64,000 nt of DNA. It comes from Oceanobacillus jeddahensis. GTDB lineage: Bacteria > Bacillota > Bacilli > Bacillales > Amphibacillaceae. Both the position numbers and the translations under genes were made by a program. This document shows positions 27,655 to 35,643 of the stretch, piece by piece. Location: the NCBI RefSeq assembly GCF_000750635.1, contig NZ_CCDM010000003.1, positions 335,121 through 399,120 of the forward strand, in the 5' to 3' direction. The notes under the pieces are model-generated. The model did no database searches, was not told where the DNA came from, and saw only the letters and a list, made by a program, of their open reading frames with translations. How positions within the stretch are numbered: position 1 is the stretch's first letter; every line of letters starts with the position of its first letter.

Positions 27655-27702
27655 TGTAAAAAAGAAAACGGAAAATGGAGAAACCCTCCATAAGTCCGTT
27701 TA
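27655..27702 (-). terminator. Terminator of mltG
   Basis: Interrupted stem AAACGGA...TGGAG / CTCCA...TCCGTTT followed by TTTTCTTTTTT on the minus strand, about 25 bases past the mltG stop. Confidence 0.85.
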
Positions 27703-27725
27703 AAAGTGTTATTTTTACACACACT

Positions 27726-28844
27726 TTAATTTATATATTCTTCTCGATTTTCAACATGCTCTTCAAACGTTTCAGAAAAGTGAATATTTCCATCTTCATC
27801 ATGTAAGAAATAAAGATAATCTGATTCTTCCGGAGACAATACTGCGCGTAAAGAGTTTTCCGCAAAATTCGATATGGGGCCTATCGGCAATCCATCTACT
27901 ACATATGTGTTGTACGGTGATTCTATTTCTAAATCTTCAAAGGTAACAACAGCTTGGTGTTCCCCTTTTGCATACAACACGGTAGGATCCGTCTGTAAAG
28001 CTATGCCTTCGTTCAAACGATTGTAAAATACACCCGCAATTTGCGATCGTTCTTCTTCATGAGCAGTTTCTTTCTCTACCACGGATGCAAATGTTATTGC
28101 CTCGTGTGGTGTAAAATCTTGTTCCGCAATCTCACCTTCATACTGTTGAAAAACAGAATTTGTTTGTTCAACCATACGATCTATTATTGATTCTATAGAT
28201 GGTTCTTCCTCAAAAAATTCGTAAGTAGAAGCGAACATATAACCTTCTAATGGTGTACGAATATCCTCATCCAAGATATCCTCCGTTAACAAGTTAGGAT
28301 ACTTTTCCATTAATTTATCAATAAAGTCAGGGTCATTAGCAACCTCTAAGAAATCCTCTTTGGAAAAATCAAGTTGCTCACTATAAATTTCAGCAATTTG
28401 TTCTACAGTTAACCCTTCAGGAATTGTTATGGCATGAACGGCATCTACAATAATTCTTCCATGCTGTAATGATTCAATTACTTCATCCATACTCATTGCT
28501 GTATTAAACGTGTAATTTCCAGCTTGAAATTCATTCACGTTATTAAACTTTGTATAGAAACGGAATACACGCGCATCCTTTATAATTCCATTTTCTTCAA
28601 GTATCCCGGCTATGGTTGAACTAGAAGAACCGATTGGAATTTCCACTTCTATCGCTGTTGAATTTTCTTCATCAATAGGCTGCAACGCTGAGTTAATATA
28701 TAAATAACCTGAAATCCCGCCAATTATTATGATAAGCGTAAAACATACAAGAATAATTGCTACAATCTTTCTCACTTTAGAAGCATCTTTTGCTCTTTGT
28801 ATAAGATTTTTTTGGAATCCATTATGCTTGTCATCTTTTGACAC
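27726..28844 (-). CDS. mltG: Endolytic murein transglycosylase MltG
   Basis: Membrane-anchored lytic transglycosylase that cuts nascent glycan strands during peripheral cell wall synthesis. 372 residues from a GTG at 28842-28844 (AAGGGGG 7 bases upstream). A basic cytoplasmic N-terminus, a membrane helix at about 27-49, then the extracellular YceG domain. The catalytic glutamate lies in ITFASVVEKETAHEEERSQI; LQTDPTVLYAKG and PYNTYVVDGLPIGPI are conserved downstream. It lies between yrzB and yrrM, as in B. subtilis, but flanked here by repeats on both sides. Confidence 0.94.
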   Translation of the reverse strand: MSKDDKHNGFQKNLIQRAKDASKVRKIVAIILVCFTLIIIIGGISGYLYINSALQPIDEENSTAIEVEIPIGSSSSTIAGILEENGIIKDARVFRFYTKFNNVNEFQAGNYTFNTAMSMDEVIESLQHGRIIVDAVHAITIPEGLTVEQIAEIYSEQLDFSKEDFLEVANDPDFIDKLMEKYPNLLTEDILDEDIRTPLEGYMFASTYEFFEEEPSIESIIDRMVEQTNSVFQQYEGEIAEQDFTPHEAITFASVVEKETAHEEERSQIAGVFYNRLNEGIALQTDPTVLYAKGEHQAVVTFEDLEIESPYNTYVVDGLPIGPISNFAENSLRAVLSPEESDYLYFLHDEDGNIHFSETFEEHVENREEYIN

Positions 28845-29100
28845 TATGTAACCCCCTTTCATCCGCTTCATTATACTAAATTCATATAAAATTATCCAAT
28901 ATTCCTGTGATTTTGTTTCATACTTCTACATTTTGAACAAAAGTTTTTGTTTTTATTAGGAATTTTGAAGAAAAATATATTTTTAGTACGCATTGAAAGG
29001 TTTTCCAATTATGATGACAGGCAGGACTACGAATTATCGAGCATTTACTAAGGCTGCGCATACTCGTCCCATTAAAAGCGTTACTTCATGATATCCACCT

Positions 29101-29367
29101 ATAAAACGAAACTTCACTCAATGGAAGTTTTTCGACGCACAACTCTTTACGATAGGACGAGTAATCGCAATGGTTTTCGATGGGACGAGTAATCGCAGTC
29201 CCAGCCCCAACCCCAGGACGTCGCAAACTTAGTCTGCTTCCTTCATTCTCCCACTGCGTTAGCCTAAGTGATTCAGGGAGTTAGCGTCCGTTATCTCCCG
29301 CCTAAATAAATTTATTTTCACGCTTTATTTTGAGGCGGAAGTTTTACGGACGGTTCTCCGTGATAAA
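29101..29367 (+). repeat. Large mosaic intergenic repeat, full copy (E)
   Basis: 267 bp with the same ends and internal blocks as the 27.3 kb copy. It is longer because the segment GATGGGACGAGTAATCGCA is tandemly duplicated (29153-29169 and 29180-29198, the first as GATAGGACGAG). Confidence 0.9.
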
Positions 29368-29376
29368 TTACATGGT

Positions 29377-29420
29377 AAAAGAAAGCTGATGCCACAAAAT
29401 GTGAACATCAGCTTTCTTTT
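29377..29420 (-). terminator. Terminator of the ireB-ruvX-yrzB unit
   Basis: 15-bp perfect stem AAAAGAAAGCTGATG / CATCAGCTTTCTTTT, just after the yrzB stop. Confidence 0.9.
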
Positions 29421-29426
29421 AAGTTT

Positions 29427-29699
29427 TTACTCTTCTTCTGCTAATGTGTTTAACATTTCTTCTACCATACTCCACTCTTCATCAGAATCAATTGGGTAAA
29501 GTGTAAAATCCTCATTTTCCTGCTCCTCGTAACGGAACGCGTACACCTCTACCTCTTCTTCCTCTGCTTGTTCAGCAGGTACGACAGCTATATAGGATTG
29601 TTCTGTTTCATCCACATCAAAGGTGAAAAGCACTTCAAAAAGATGCTCATCTCCATTTTCATCCGGAATGATAATTCGTTCTTTTTCTTCTAACGCCAT
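29427..29699 (-). CDS. yrzB: DUF1292 family protein YrzB
   Basis: 90-residue acidic protein with the DUF1292 pattern (IIIPDENGDEHLFEVLFTF, YIAVVPAE, YPIDSDEEWSMVEEMLN). Function unknown. It overlaps the ruvX stop by one base and is conserved in the order ireB-ruvX-yrzB-mltG across the Bacillaceae. Confidence 0.9.
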   Translation of the reverse strand: MALEEKERIIIPDENGDEHLFEVLFTFDVDETEQSYIAVVPAEQAEEEEVEVYAFRYEEQENEDFTLYPIDSDEEWSMVEEMLNTLAEEE

Positions 29700-30124
29700 T
29701 AAATAACGCCTCCTTTTGAATCAAGATAACCCTGTAAAATCATTGTAGCTGCCATCTTGTCAATAACTTTTTTTCTTTTCTTGCGACTGATGTCCGCTTC
29801 GAGAAGTACGCGTTCAGCTGCCATCGTGGTTAATCGCTCGTCCCATAACACGACAGGCAATTGATACTTTTCTTTTACATAATTTGCGTAGCGCTCTGAT
29901 GCCTCGCCTCTTTCACCAATCGAACCGTTCATATTTTTAGGGAGTCCGATTACAACCAGAGATACTTCATTCTCTTCTATAATCTTCCTAAGTTCTTCAT
30001 CAGCAGATTCCATTTCATTTTCATTCCAATAAATGGTTGTCAGCCCCTGGGCTGTCCACCCAAAAGCGTCGCTTATCGCAACGCCTATTGTTTTTGAACC
30101 GACGTCTAAACCTATCGCTTTCAT
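29699..30124 (-). CDS. ruvX: Pre-16S rRNA processing nuclease RuvX/YqgF
   Basis: RNase H-fold nuclease implicated in pre-16S rRNA 5' maturation. 141 residues with the first acidic motif [27 protein letters not shown], the [11 protein letters not shown] motif and a C-terminal [16 protein letters not shown] helix. It overlaps ireB by 4 bases and yrzB by 1, so the three are translationally coupled. Confidence 0.95.
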   Translation of the reverse strand: MKAIGLDVGSKTIGVAISDAFGWTAQGLTTIYWNENEMESADEELRKIIEENEVSLVVIGLPKNMNGSIGERGEASERYANYVKEKYQLPVVLWDERLTTMAAERVLLEADISRKKRKKVIDKMAATMILQGYLDSKGGVI

Positions 30125-30390
30125 GAATTCTCCTTATTCTGTTCTAGATAAAACTTTACAAGTTCTTCAATAACTTCATCCCGTTCAACTTTACGTATCA
30201 TATTACGCGCATCATTATACCTAGGAATATAAGCAGGATCACCTGACAATAGATAACCGACAATTTGATTAATCGGATTATATCCTTTTTCCTGTAATGA
30301 TTCATGAACAGTCATTAAAATCTTTTTAATATCCTGGTCAAATGGTTCTTCGGAAAAGTTGAATTTCATTGTTTTATCAATTGAACTCAT
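30121..30390 (-). CDS. ireB: IreB-family regulatory protein (DUF965)
   Basis: 89 residues, matching the IreB/YrzL family. In enterococci IreB is a substrate of the Ser/Thr kinase IreK; the N-terminal DKTMKF threonine region is present here. Helical protein with [21 protein letters not shown] conserved. First gene of the ireB-ruvX-yrzB unit, 94 bases after alaS. Confidence 0.92.
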   Translation of the reverse strand: MSSIDKTMKFNFSEEPFDQDIKKILMTVHESLQEKGYNPINQIVGYLLSGDPAYIPRYNDARNMIRKVERDEVIEELVKFYLEQNKENS

Positions 30391-30484
30391 AATGACACCC
30401 CGTCCTTCGTTAACCTTCTTCTTCTATTTTAACATGTTTATCTCTATCATTATACTTATTAACGAGAAAACATACAACCAAGGA

Positions 30485-33127
30485 TTAAGCATTTGTCACG
30501 TCTGTTACATAAGTTAAAGCACTTTGTAATGCTTCTGTAATTTTATCTGGGTCTTTACCCCCAGCTTGTGCCATATCAGGGCGACCACCGCCCCCTCCGC
30601 CACAAATTGTAGCAGCTTGTTTCACCAAATTTCCAGCATGGAGATTTTGCTTTATCAGGTCTTTTGTTACTCCTGCAACAAGTTGCACTTTATTATTATT
30701 GACAGCTGCGAGGAGAATTACACCTGACTCTATTTTTTGTTTTAATTCATCCACCATGGAACGAAGTTGGTTCATATCTTTCACATCAACCTTTTGAGCT
30801 AGTACTTTTACATTATTTACCTCTTTTATTTCATCTAAGATAGAAGAAGCTTCTAGATTAGATAGTTTTGCTTGTAACGAATCCACAAGTTTTTGTGTTT
30901 CTTTTAATTCGGTTTGTAAAGCAGAAACTTTTTGAGGAACTTGCTCATCTTTTGCTTTTAATAATGTTCCTGATTGCTTCAACAATTCAATTTTGTTGTT
31001 TAAATACTCGTAAGCTTCTTTGCTTGTAACAGCTTCAATCCTTCTTGTACCTGCACCTATCCCGCTTTCTGAAACAATTTTAAATAAACCTATTTCTGCT
31101 GTATTGCTTACATGACATCCTCCACATAATTCAATACTGTAATCGCTGATTTGAACAACACGGACAACGTCCCCATATTTTTCGCCAAATAATGCCATTG
31201 CCCCGATAGCTTTTGCTTCTTCAATTCCTTTGGACTCAATGAAGACTGGTAGTGAAGCCCATATTTTTTGATTCACAATTTTTTCGATTTCTTCCAGTTC
31301 TTCCTCTGTAACACTACTGAAATGTGAAAAATCAAAGCGGAGACGATTTGTCTCATTCAATGAACCTGCCTGATTAACATGAGATCCCAGTACATCTTTT
31401 AATGCCTGATGCAGTAAATGGGTTGCAGTATGATTTTTAATAACATCATTACGAAACGCTCGGTCAACGACAGCTCTTACTTCCTCAGAAACCCGCAGCA
31501 CACCTTCTTCAACTTTCACACGGTGTATATGCTGACCATTTGGCGATTTTTGTACATCCATAACCACTGCATGTGCTTCATCTGTTTGAATAGCACCAAT
31601 ATCAGCAACTTGTCCGCCACTCTCAGCATAAAAAGGAGTTTCTTTCAATAAAATATATGCTTCTTGCCCAGCTTCTACTAATTCTGTTATTTCTTTATCT
31701 TGAATAATTGTTTGAATAACAGTTTCTTTTTCCAAGGTAGAATACCCTACAAATTCACTTTCAACGTTAATCGTTGAAAATATCGTATCTTGAACTTGCA
31801 TAGAATCCACTTTTTGACGAGCATTTCTCGCTCTTTCACGCTGGAGCTTCATCTCATTTTCAAAACCTTCTTGATTTACGGTAAACCCAAGTTTCTCTAC
31901 GTATTCTTCTGTTAATTCCTTTGGAAATCCATACGTATCGTATAAACGGAATACTTCTTCTCCTGGAAATACACTACTTCCTTTTTCCTTTTCTGTCTCA
32001 ATGAGCTTGGTTAAGATTTCTAGACCATCATTTAATGTTTCATGGAAACGCTCTTCTTCTACTTTAATCATTTTTTGAATGTAGTCTGTTTCCGTCACAA
32101 CTTCTGGATAGAAGTCCTTCATTATTTCAGCTACTACCGGAACAAGACGGTACATAAACGCTTCGTGGATGTTAATATCCTTTGCAAAACGGATAGCACG
32201 ACGGAGCAGTCTCCGCAGAACATAGCCACGTCCTTCATTAGACGGCATAGCTCCATCACCTATTGCAAAACTAACTGTACGGATATGATCAGCAATAACT
32301 TTAAATGCTGTATCAGCTGTATTATCTTCTCCATACTTTCTATCTGCAATCATTTCCGTTGCCTGGATAATCGGCATAAATAAATCTGTTTCATAGTTAG
32401 TAGGCACTTCTTGGATAATAGAAGTTAGCCGTTCTAACCCCATTCCTGTATCAATGTTTTTCTTTGGAAGAGGCGTATACGTATCATCTGGATTATGATT
32501 AAATTGCGAAAATACCAAATTCCAAACCTCTAAATACCTGCTATTTTCGCCTCCAGGATAAAGTTCTGGATCAGCTGGATCATCTCCATAACTTTCTCCT
32601 CTATCATAAAAAATTTCAGTATTTGGTCCACTTGGCCCTTCGCCAATATCCCAGAAATTTTCTTCTAATCGAATAATACGTTCTTTGGGCAAACCAATGT
32701 TTTCTAACCAGAGATCATACGCTTCATCATCTTCCGGATGGACAGTAACAGATAATTTTTCCGAGTCAAAACCAATCCATTTCTCATCGGTCAGAAATTC
32801 CCACGCCCATTCAATGGCTTCTTTCTTAAAATAATCACCGATCGAGAAGTTTCCTAACATCTCAAAAAAAGTATGGTGGCGTGCTGTAAAACCAACATTT
32901 TCAATGTCATTTGTACGAATTGCTTTTTGGGCATTCACAATTCTGGGGTTGTCTGGAATAATACGGCCATCAAAATACTTTTTTAATGTTGCCACCCCAC
33001 TATTAATCCATAGAAGGGTAGGATCTTCGTGCGGTACTAAAGAAGCACTTGGCTCCACCTGATGTCCTTTCTCTTTAAAAAAATCAATAAACATTTGTCG
33101 TATTTCTGCGGAACTTAAAGATTTCAT
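30485..33127 (-). CDS. alaS: Alanine-tRNA ligase
   Basis: Charges tRNA-Ala and edits mischarged tRNA. 880 residues from the ATG at 33125-33127, which has AGGAGGG 9 bases upstream; the longer frame from 33160 runs into the T-box terminator and is not used. Class II core begins [13 protein letters not shown]; the editing domain carries [11 protein letters not shown] and CGGCHVS zinc ligands; the C-terminal DHHA1 domain has a [15 protein letters not shown] loop. Controlled by the T-box leader upstream. Confidence 0.97.
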   Translation of the reverse strand: MKSLSSAEIRQMFIDFFKEKGHQVEPSASLVPHEDPTLLWINSGVATLKKYFDGRIIPDNPRIVNAQKAIRTNDIENVGFTARHHTFFEMLGNFSIGDYFKKEAIEWAWEFLTDEKWIGFDSEKLSVTVHPEDDEAYDLWLENIGLPKERIIRLEENFWDIGEGPSGPNTEIFYDRGESYGDDPADPELYPGGENSRYLEVWNLVFSQFNHNPDDTYTPLPKKNIDTGMGLERLTSIIQEVPTNYETDLFMPIIQATEMIADRKYGEDNTADTAFKVIADHIRTVSFAIGDGAMPSNEGRGYVLRRLLRRAIRFAKDINIHEAFMYRLVPVVAEIMKDFYPEVVTETDYIQKMIKVEEERFHETLNDGLEILTKLIETEKEKGSSVFPGEEVFRLYDTYGFPKELTEEYVEKLGFTVNQEGFENEMKLQRERARNARQKVDSMQVQDTIFSTINVESEFVGYSTLEKETVIQTIIQDKEITELVEAGQEAYILLKETPFYAESGGQVADIGAIQTDEAHAVVMDVQKSPNGQHIHRVKVEEGVLRVSEEVRAVVDRAFRNDVIKNHTATHLLHQALKDVLGSHVNQAGSLNETNRLRFDFSHFSSVTEEELEEIEKIVNQKIWASLPVFIESKGIEEAKAIGAMALFGEKYGDVVRVVQISDYSIELCGGCHVSNTAEIGLFKIVSESGIGAGTRRIEAVTSKEAYEYLNNKIELLKQSGTLLKAKDEQVPQKVSALQTELKETQKLVDSLQAKLSNLEASSILDEIKEVNNVKVLAQKVDVKDMNQLRSMVDELKQKIESGVILLAAVNNNKVQLVAGVTKDLIKQNLHAGNLVKQAATICGGGGGGRPDMAQAGGKDPDKITEALQSALTYVTDVTNA

Positions 33128-33162
33128 TATATATTTCCCTCCTTTTATATACCAAAACAAAA

Positions 33163-33438
33163 AATCTCCTCACTGCATTATTGCAGGGACGAGATTTCGC
33201 GGTACCACCCTTATTATGAACACCATATATGTTCATCACTTTCCTCATTATAACGGTATGATACCGACGGGGATTAGCCGTACTCCGGTGTAGCTTTCCA
33301 TAACAGTTTAATTAGGAGTCCTTTCAGCCACGGGAATCCCTCTCTTGAAATTTCATGTCATGTACTTAGCACCTTCAACGTGATTTGCATGGTTGAAAAT
33401 GAAAGATTTTAATCATTTTCTACTGTTTGTTTGATTAT
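33163..33438 (-). promoter_or_regulatory. T-box riboswitch of alaS
   Basis: The minus strand has the T-box sequence AGGGTGGTACCGCG (33200-33213), followed by a terminator AATCTCGTCCCTGCA...GGAGATT with TTTTT (33163-33197). Upstream lies a ~200-base stem I region. Uncharged tRNA-Ala should stabilise the antiterminator and allow alaS transcription. A GCT triplet within GGTGCTAAG could be the specifier, not verified by folding. Confidence 0.93.
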
Positions 33439-33444
33439 AGCGTA

Positions 33445-33473
33445 ATTATAGTGATTTTTCCGTTGTATGTCAA
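33445..33473 (-). promoter_or_regulatory. alaS promoter
   Basis: Perfect vegetative consensus on the minus strand: TTGACA (33468-33473), 17-base spacer, TATAAT (33445-33450), just ahead of the T-box leader. Confidence 0.9.
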
Positions 33474-33653
33474 TTTTTCTAATTTGAAAGGATATAAATA
33501 AATGGAAACTTCATCTAATTGAGGTTTCTTTGCTCTTCAAACTAAACGAGATTCTCCATTTACTACGTTGCTATAACATCATTGATTGAACCCATCATAC
33601 TTTTGTGTAATATTATTGCGGAAATCTAGCTACTAATTAAATATCTATTTTAA
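33474..33653. other. Gap between alaS leader and yrrI
   Basis: Carries a diverged left end of the large repeat near 33499-33530 (GGAAACTTCATCTAATTGAG) and otherwise nothing recognisable. Confidence 0.4.
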
Positions 33654-34718
33654 TTAGCCTGATTTTGAAATTTGATATTGTTGAATCAGTACTTTCAACA
33701 TGGTAAAAACAGGAACAGACAGAATCATGCCTATTACGCCAGCTAACTGTCCGCCTAATAACAAAGCAAAGATGATTCCGATTGGGTGAATTTTTACTGT
33801 TTTCCCCATGATATACGGTGACAACAAATTGCTTTCAATCAATTGAATTACAAAAATAATTATGATAACGAATAGTGCTTTTTGCGGCTCTGTCATATAG
33901 GCTACTGTTACAACTGGTACGGCACCAATTATAGGGCCGAAATAAGGAATGACGTTAACAATTGCCAGAATAATTCCAAGCAGTAAAGCGTATGGTAAAT
34001 CCAACCACATCCAGCATAGAGTAGAAATAATACCAACTGCCACACTGATGATGAACTGTCCGCGAATATAACCTCCAAGCCCTTTGCTCATTTCTCTGCA
34101 GATACTTCCTGTCTCATCCCGATACTTATCCGGAATAAAACGAAAAAAAAATGATTTAATAAACGGATAATCCTTTAAAAAATAAAATACGAGAACCGGG
34201 ATAATGGTTAACAATATAACAGCATCCATCATGCCGTTAAAGCCGCCGATGATTCTTCCGGAAAAGTTATTCATCGTATCTTCTAAAGATTGAATAAATA
34301 TATCCATTCGATCATGCACGGACTCTGGCAAGAAAGAAGTAGATGTATATATTTTACTTAAACCATTTTGATACAACGCAATAAATTCAGGAAAATGATG
34401 GCTCATTTCCTTTACTTGTTGAACAATTAACGGATAAGCGCGATATATCGCGTAACCGGCTCCTCCAAAAAAAATCAAATAAATAATTAATACTGCTATG
34501 CCCCGATGAATTCGATATCGATGCAGCCATTCGATTAATGGATGCAGCAAAAAAGCCACAATTCCTGCAATCAAAAAAGGAAGTATTAGTTTGCCTATAA
34601 AGGAAAAAAATGCTGCATAATACGGTTTGGTAACAGCTAAAAAATATAAAAGAATAAAGGAAAGTATGGCAATCAGCAGGCAATAGATGATTTGTTTTGC
34701 ATTTATTTTTTTCCACAT
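33654..34718 (-). CDS. yrrI: AI-2E family transporter (YrrI)
   Basis: Polytopic membrane protein, 354 residues with about eight helices. Two helices lie at the N-terminus, then an amphipathic soluble stretch (about residues 95-150), then the conserved C-terminal half with YALLLGIILAIVNVIPYFGP and PYIMGKTVKIHPIGI. The family includes putative exporters and Na+/H+ antiporters; substrate unknown here. It sits upstream of alaS as in B. subtilis. The ribosome site is buried in a hairpin (34727-34765). Confidence 0.88.
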   Translation of the reverse strand: MWKKINAKQIIYCLLIAILSFILLYFLAVTKPYYAAFFSFIGKLILPFLIAGIVAFLLHPLIEWLHRYRIHRGIAVLIIYLIFFGGAGYAIYRAYPLIVQQVKEMSHHFPEFIALYQNGLSKIYTSTSFLPESVHDRMDIFIQSLEDTMNNFSGRIIGGFNGMMDAVILLTIIPVLVFYFLKDYPFIKSFFFRFIPDKYRDETGSICREMSKGLGGYIRGQFIISVAVGIISTLCWMWLDLPYALLLGIILAIVNVIPYFGPIIGAVPVVTVAYMTEPQKALFVIIIIFVIQLIESNLLSPYIMGKTVKIHPIGIIFALLLGGQLAGVIGMILSVPVFTMLKVLIQQYQISKSG

Positions 34719-34726
34719 ACATTATC

Positions 34727-34765
34727 ACTCCCAGTCCATGGTAGTGTAACCAACAGACTGGGAGT
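34727..34765 (-). promoter_or_regulatory. Hairpin enclosing the yrrI ribosome-binding site
   Basis: Perfect 10-bp stem ACTCCCAGTC / GACTGGGAGT with a 19-base loop. On the minus strand the second arm contains GGGAG, located 9 bases before the yrrI ATG. No T-tract follows, so a translational role is more likely than termination. Confidence 0.55.
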
Positions 34766-34954
34766 TTATAATAACCTTCTCTCTTCTTTTGAAAATAAAT
34801 CATCTAATGAACTGAGCGTCCCGTCTGCTTCTATCTGATGGATGTGTAACTCTTTTCCTGCCACGGTTAATTCAATTGAACACACCCAGCAATAATAGCT
34901 TGTAGGACTTAATTTCCCAATTTGTTTTTCTCGACAATTTGGACATGCTAACAT
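34766..34954 (-). CDS. Small zinc-ribbon-like protein
   Basis: 62 residues with two CxxC knuckles (CPNC near residue 4 and CWVC near residue 22), a zinc-ribbon pattern. A mostly polar C-terminus follows (SSLDDLFSKEERRLL). It lies immediately upstream of yrrI, separated by the ribosome-site hairpin. B. subtilis has a small gene at this place but I cannot be sure it is the same family. Function unknown. Confidence 0.72.
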   Translation of the reverse strand: MLACPNCREKQIGKLSPTSYYCWVCSIELTVAGKELHIHQIEADGTLSSLDDLFSKEERRLL

Positions 34955-35184
34955 ACTTCTTCATCCTTTTTTCTGCTTTTATCAGTCCAAGTATTGCCCT
35001 GAATAAGATAATTTATACATGTGAAAAAAGCTTAATAAGAAGCAGTAAATCAATGAATGTATTTCTACTAAAACTATCTAACTCAACTATCGCACTTAAG
35101 AATAAGCATATATATCTTGCTGTTTCAGGGTGAACCTGTTCTTCATTACCATGCTTGCTTTTTAGTTACATATCCGGCCATTTT

Positions 35185-35465
35185 GGAATTGGTGATTGTG
35201 CATAGCTCCGCTCCGGAAAAACACTACGCTTTCCATGGACTTGAGCTCAGCCTCCTTTAAAGAAGACTTGCTGATTGGCAAGCCGTCAGGCGCAGACAGA
35301 AGTAAAGTCGCACTTATGCCCGCGGGTAGAAAAAAGAAGTTCACTTTTTTCTGCGGGGCTGCCCACTGGGACTGCGGTTACTCGCCCCATCAAAAACCGT
35401 TGTACGTCGGAAAGTAAAACAGTCCGCCGCAGCGGCAACTTTACACCTTACCTTCTATTCTTTGT
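35185..35465 (-). repeat. Mosaic palindromic intergenic repeat
   Basis: Shares CATAGCTCCGCTCCGG and CCATGG edges with the palindrome at 15240-15280, and GTCCGCCGCAGCGG...TTTACACCTTACC with 13089-13119 (opposite orientation). Inside are a hairpin with AGAAAAAAG / CTTTTTTCT arms and the hairpin module GGGAC-TGCGGTTACTC-GCCCC (35368-35388). Confidence 0.75.
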
Positions 35466-35562
35466 CAAGGAAGTTATCAAATAAACAATCCACTCCTGTG
35501 TCTCTGGAAATGAAGTTTCTTTTTAAGCTGCGAAAGTTGAGTATCTAAATCGTGGATAAACA

Positions 35563-35607
35563 TAAAAACCCGACACAACTTGTAAAAAGTAAGTTGTGTC
35601 GGGTTTT
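35563..35607 (-). terminator. Terminator of the yrvO-mnmA-TPR-recD2 unit
   Basis: 17-bp perfect stem AAAACCCGACACAACTT with its complement at 35591-35607, followed on the minus strand by TTTTTATG. Confidence 0.93.
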
Positions 35608-35625
35608 AGATGGGACTGCGTTTAA

Positions 35626-35643
35626 CAATGTTGTCAGGTTAAT
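35626..35643 (-). repeat. Half-copy of the 107-bp element terminus
   Basis: CAATGTTGTCAGGTTAAT, identical to both termini of the 41.8 kb element, next to TGGGACTGCG from the hairpin module. It overlaps the recD2 stop codon (35639-35641). Confidence 0.8.

Larger units (their letters stand above)
28845..29426. other. Gap between yrzB and mltG
   Basis: 582 bases: a reverse-oriented hairpin module near 29052-29073 (GCTGCGCATACTCGTCCC), the full repeat copy E, and the yrzB terminator. No gene seen. Confidence 0.7.
34955..35638. other. Gap between recD2 and the zinc-ribbon gene
   Basis: 684 bases holding a mosaic repeat (35185-35465), the recD2 terminator and a half-copy of the 107-bp element. 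Frames here (for example 35196-35417 plus) lie within the repeat and look spurious. Confidence 0.6.

Noticed and set aside
35196..35417. Plus-strand frames in the 35 kb gap
   Set aside because: They coincide with the mosaic repeat and are not conserved as coding in the related copies.
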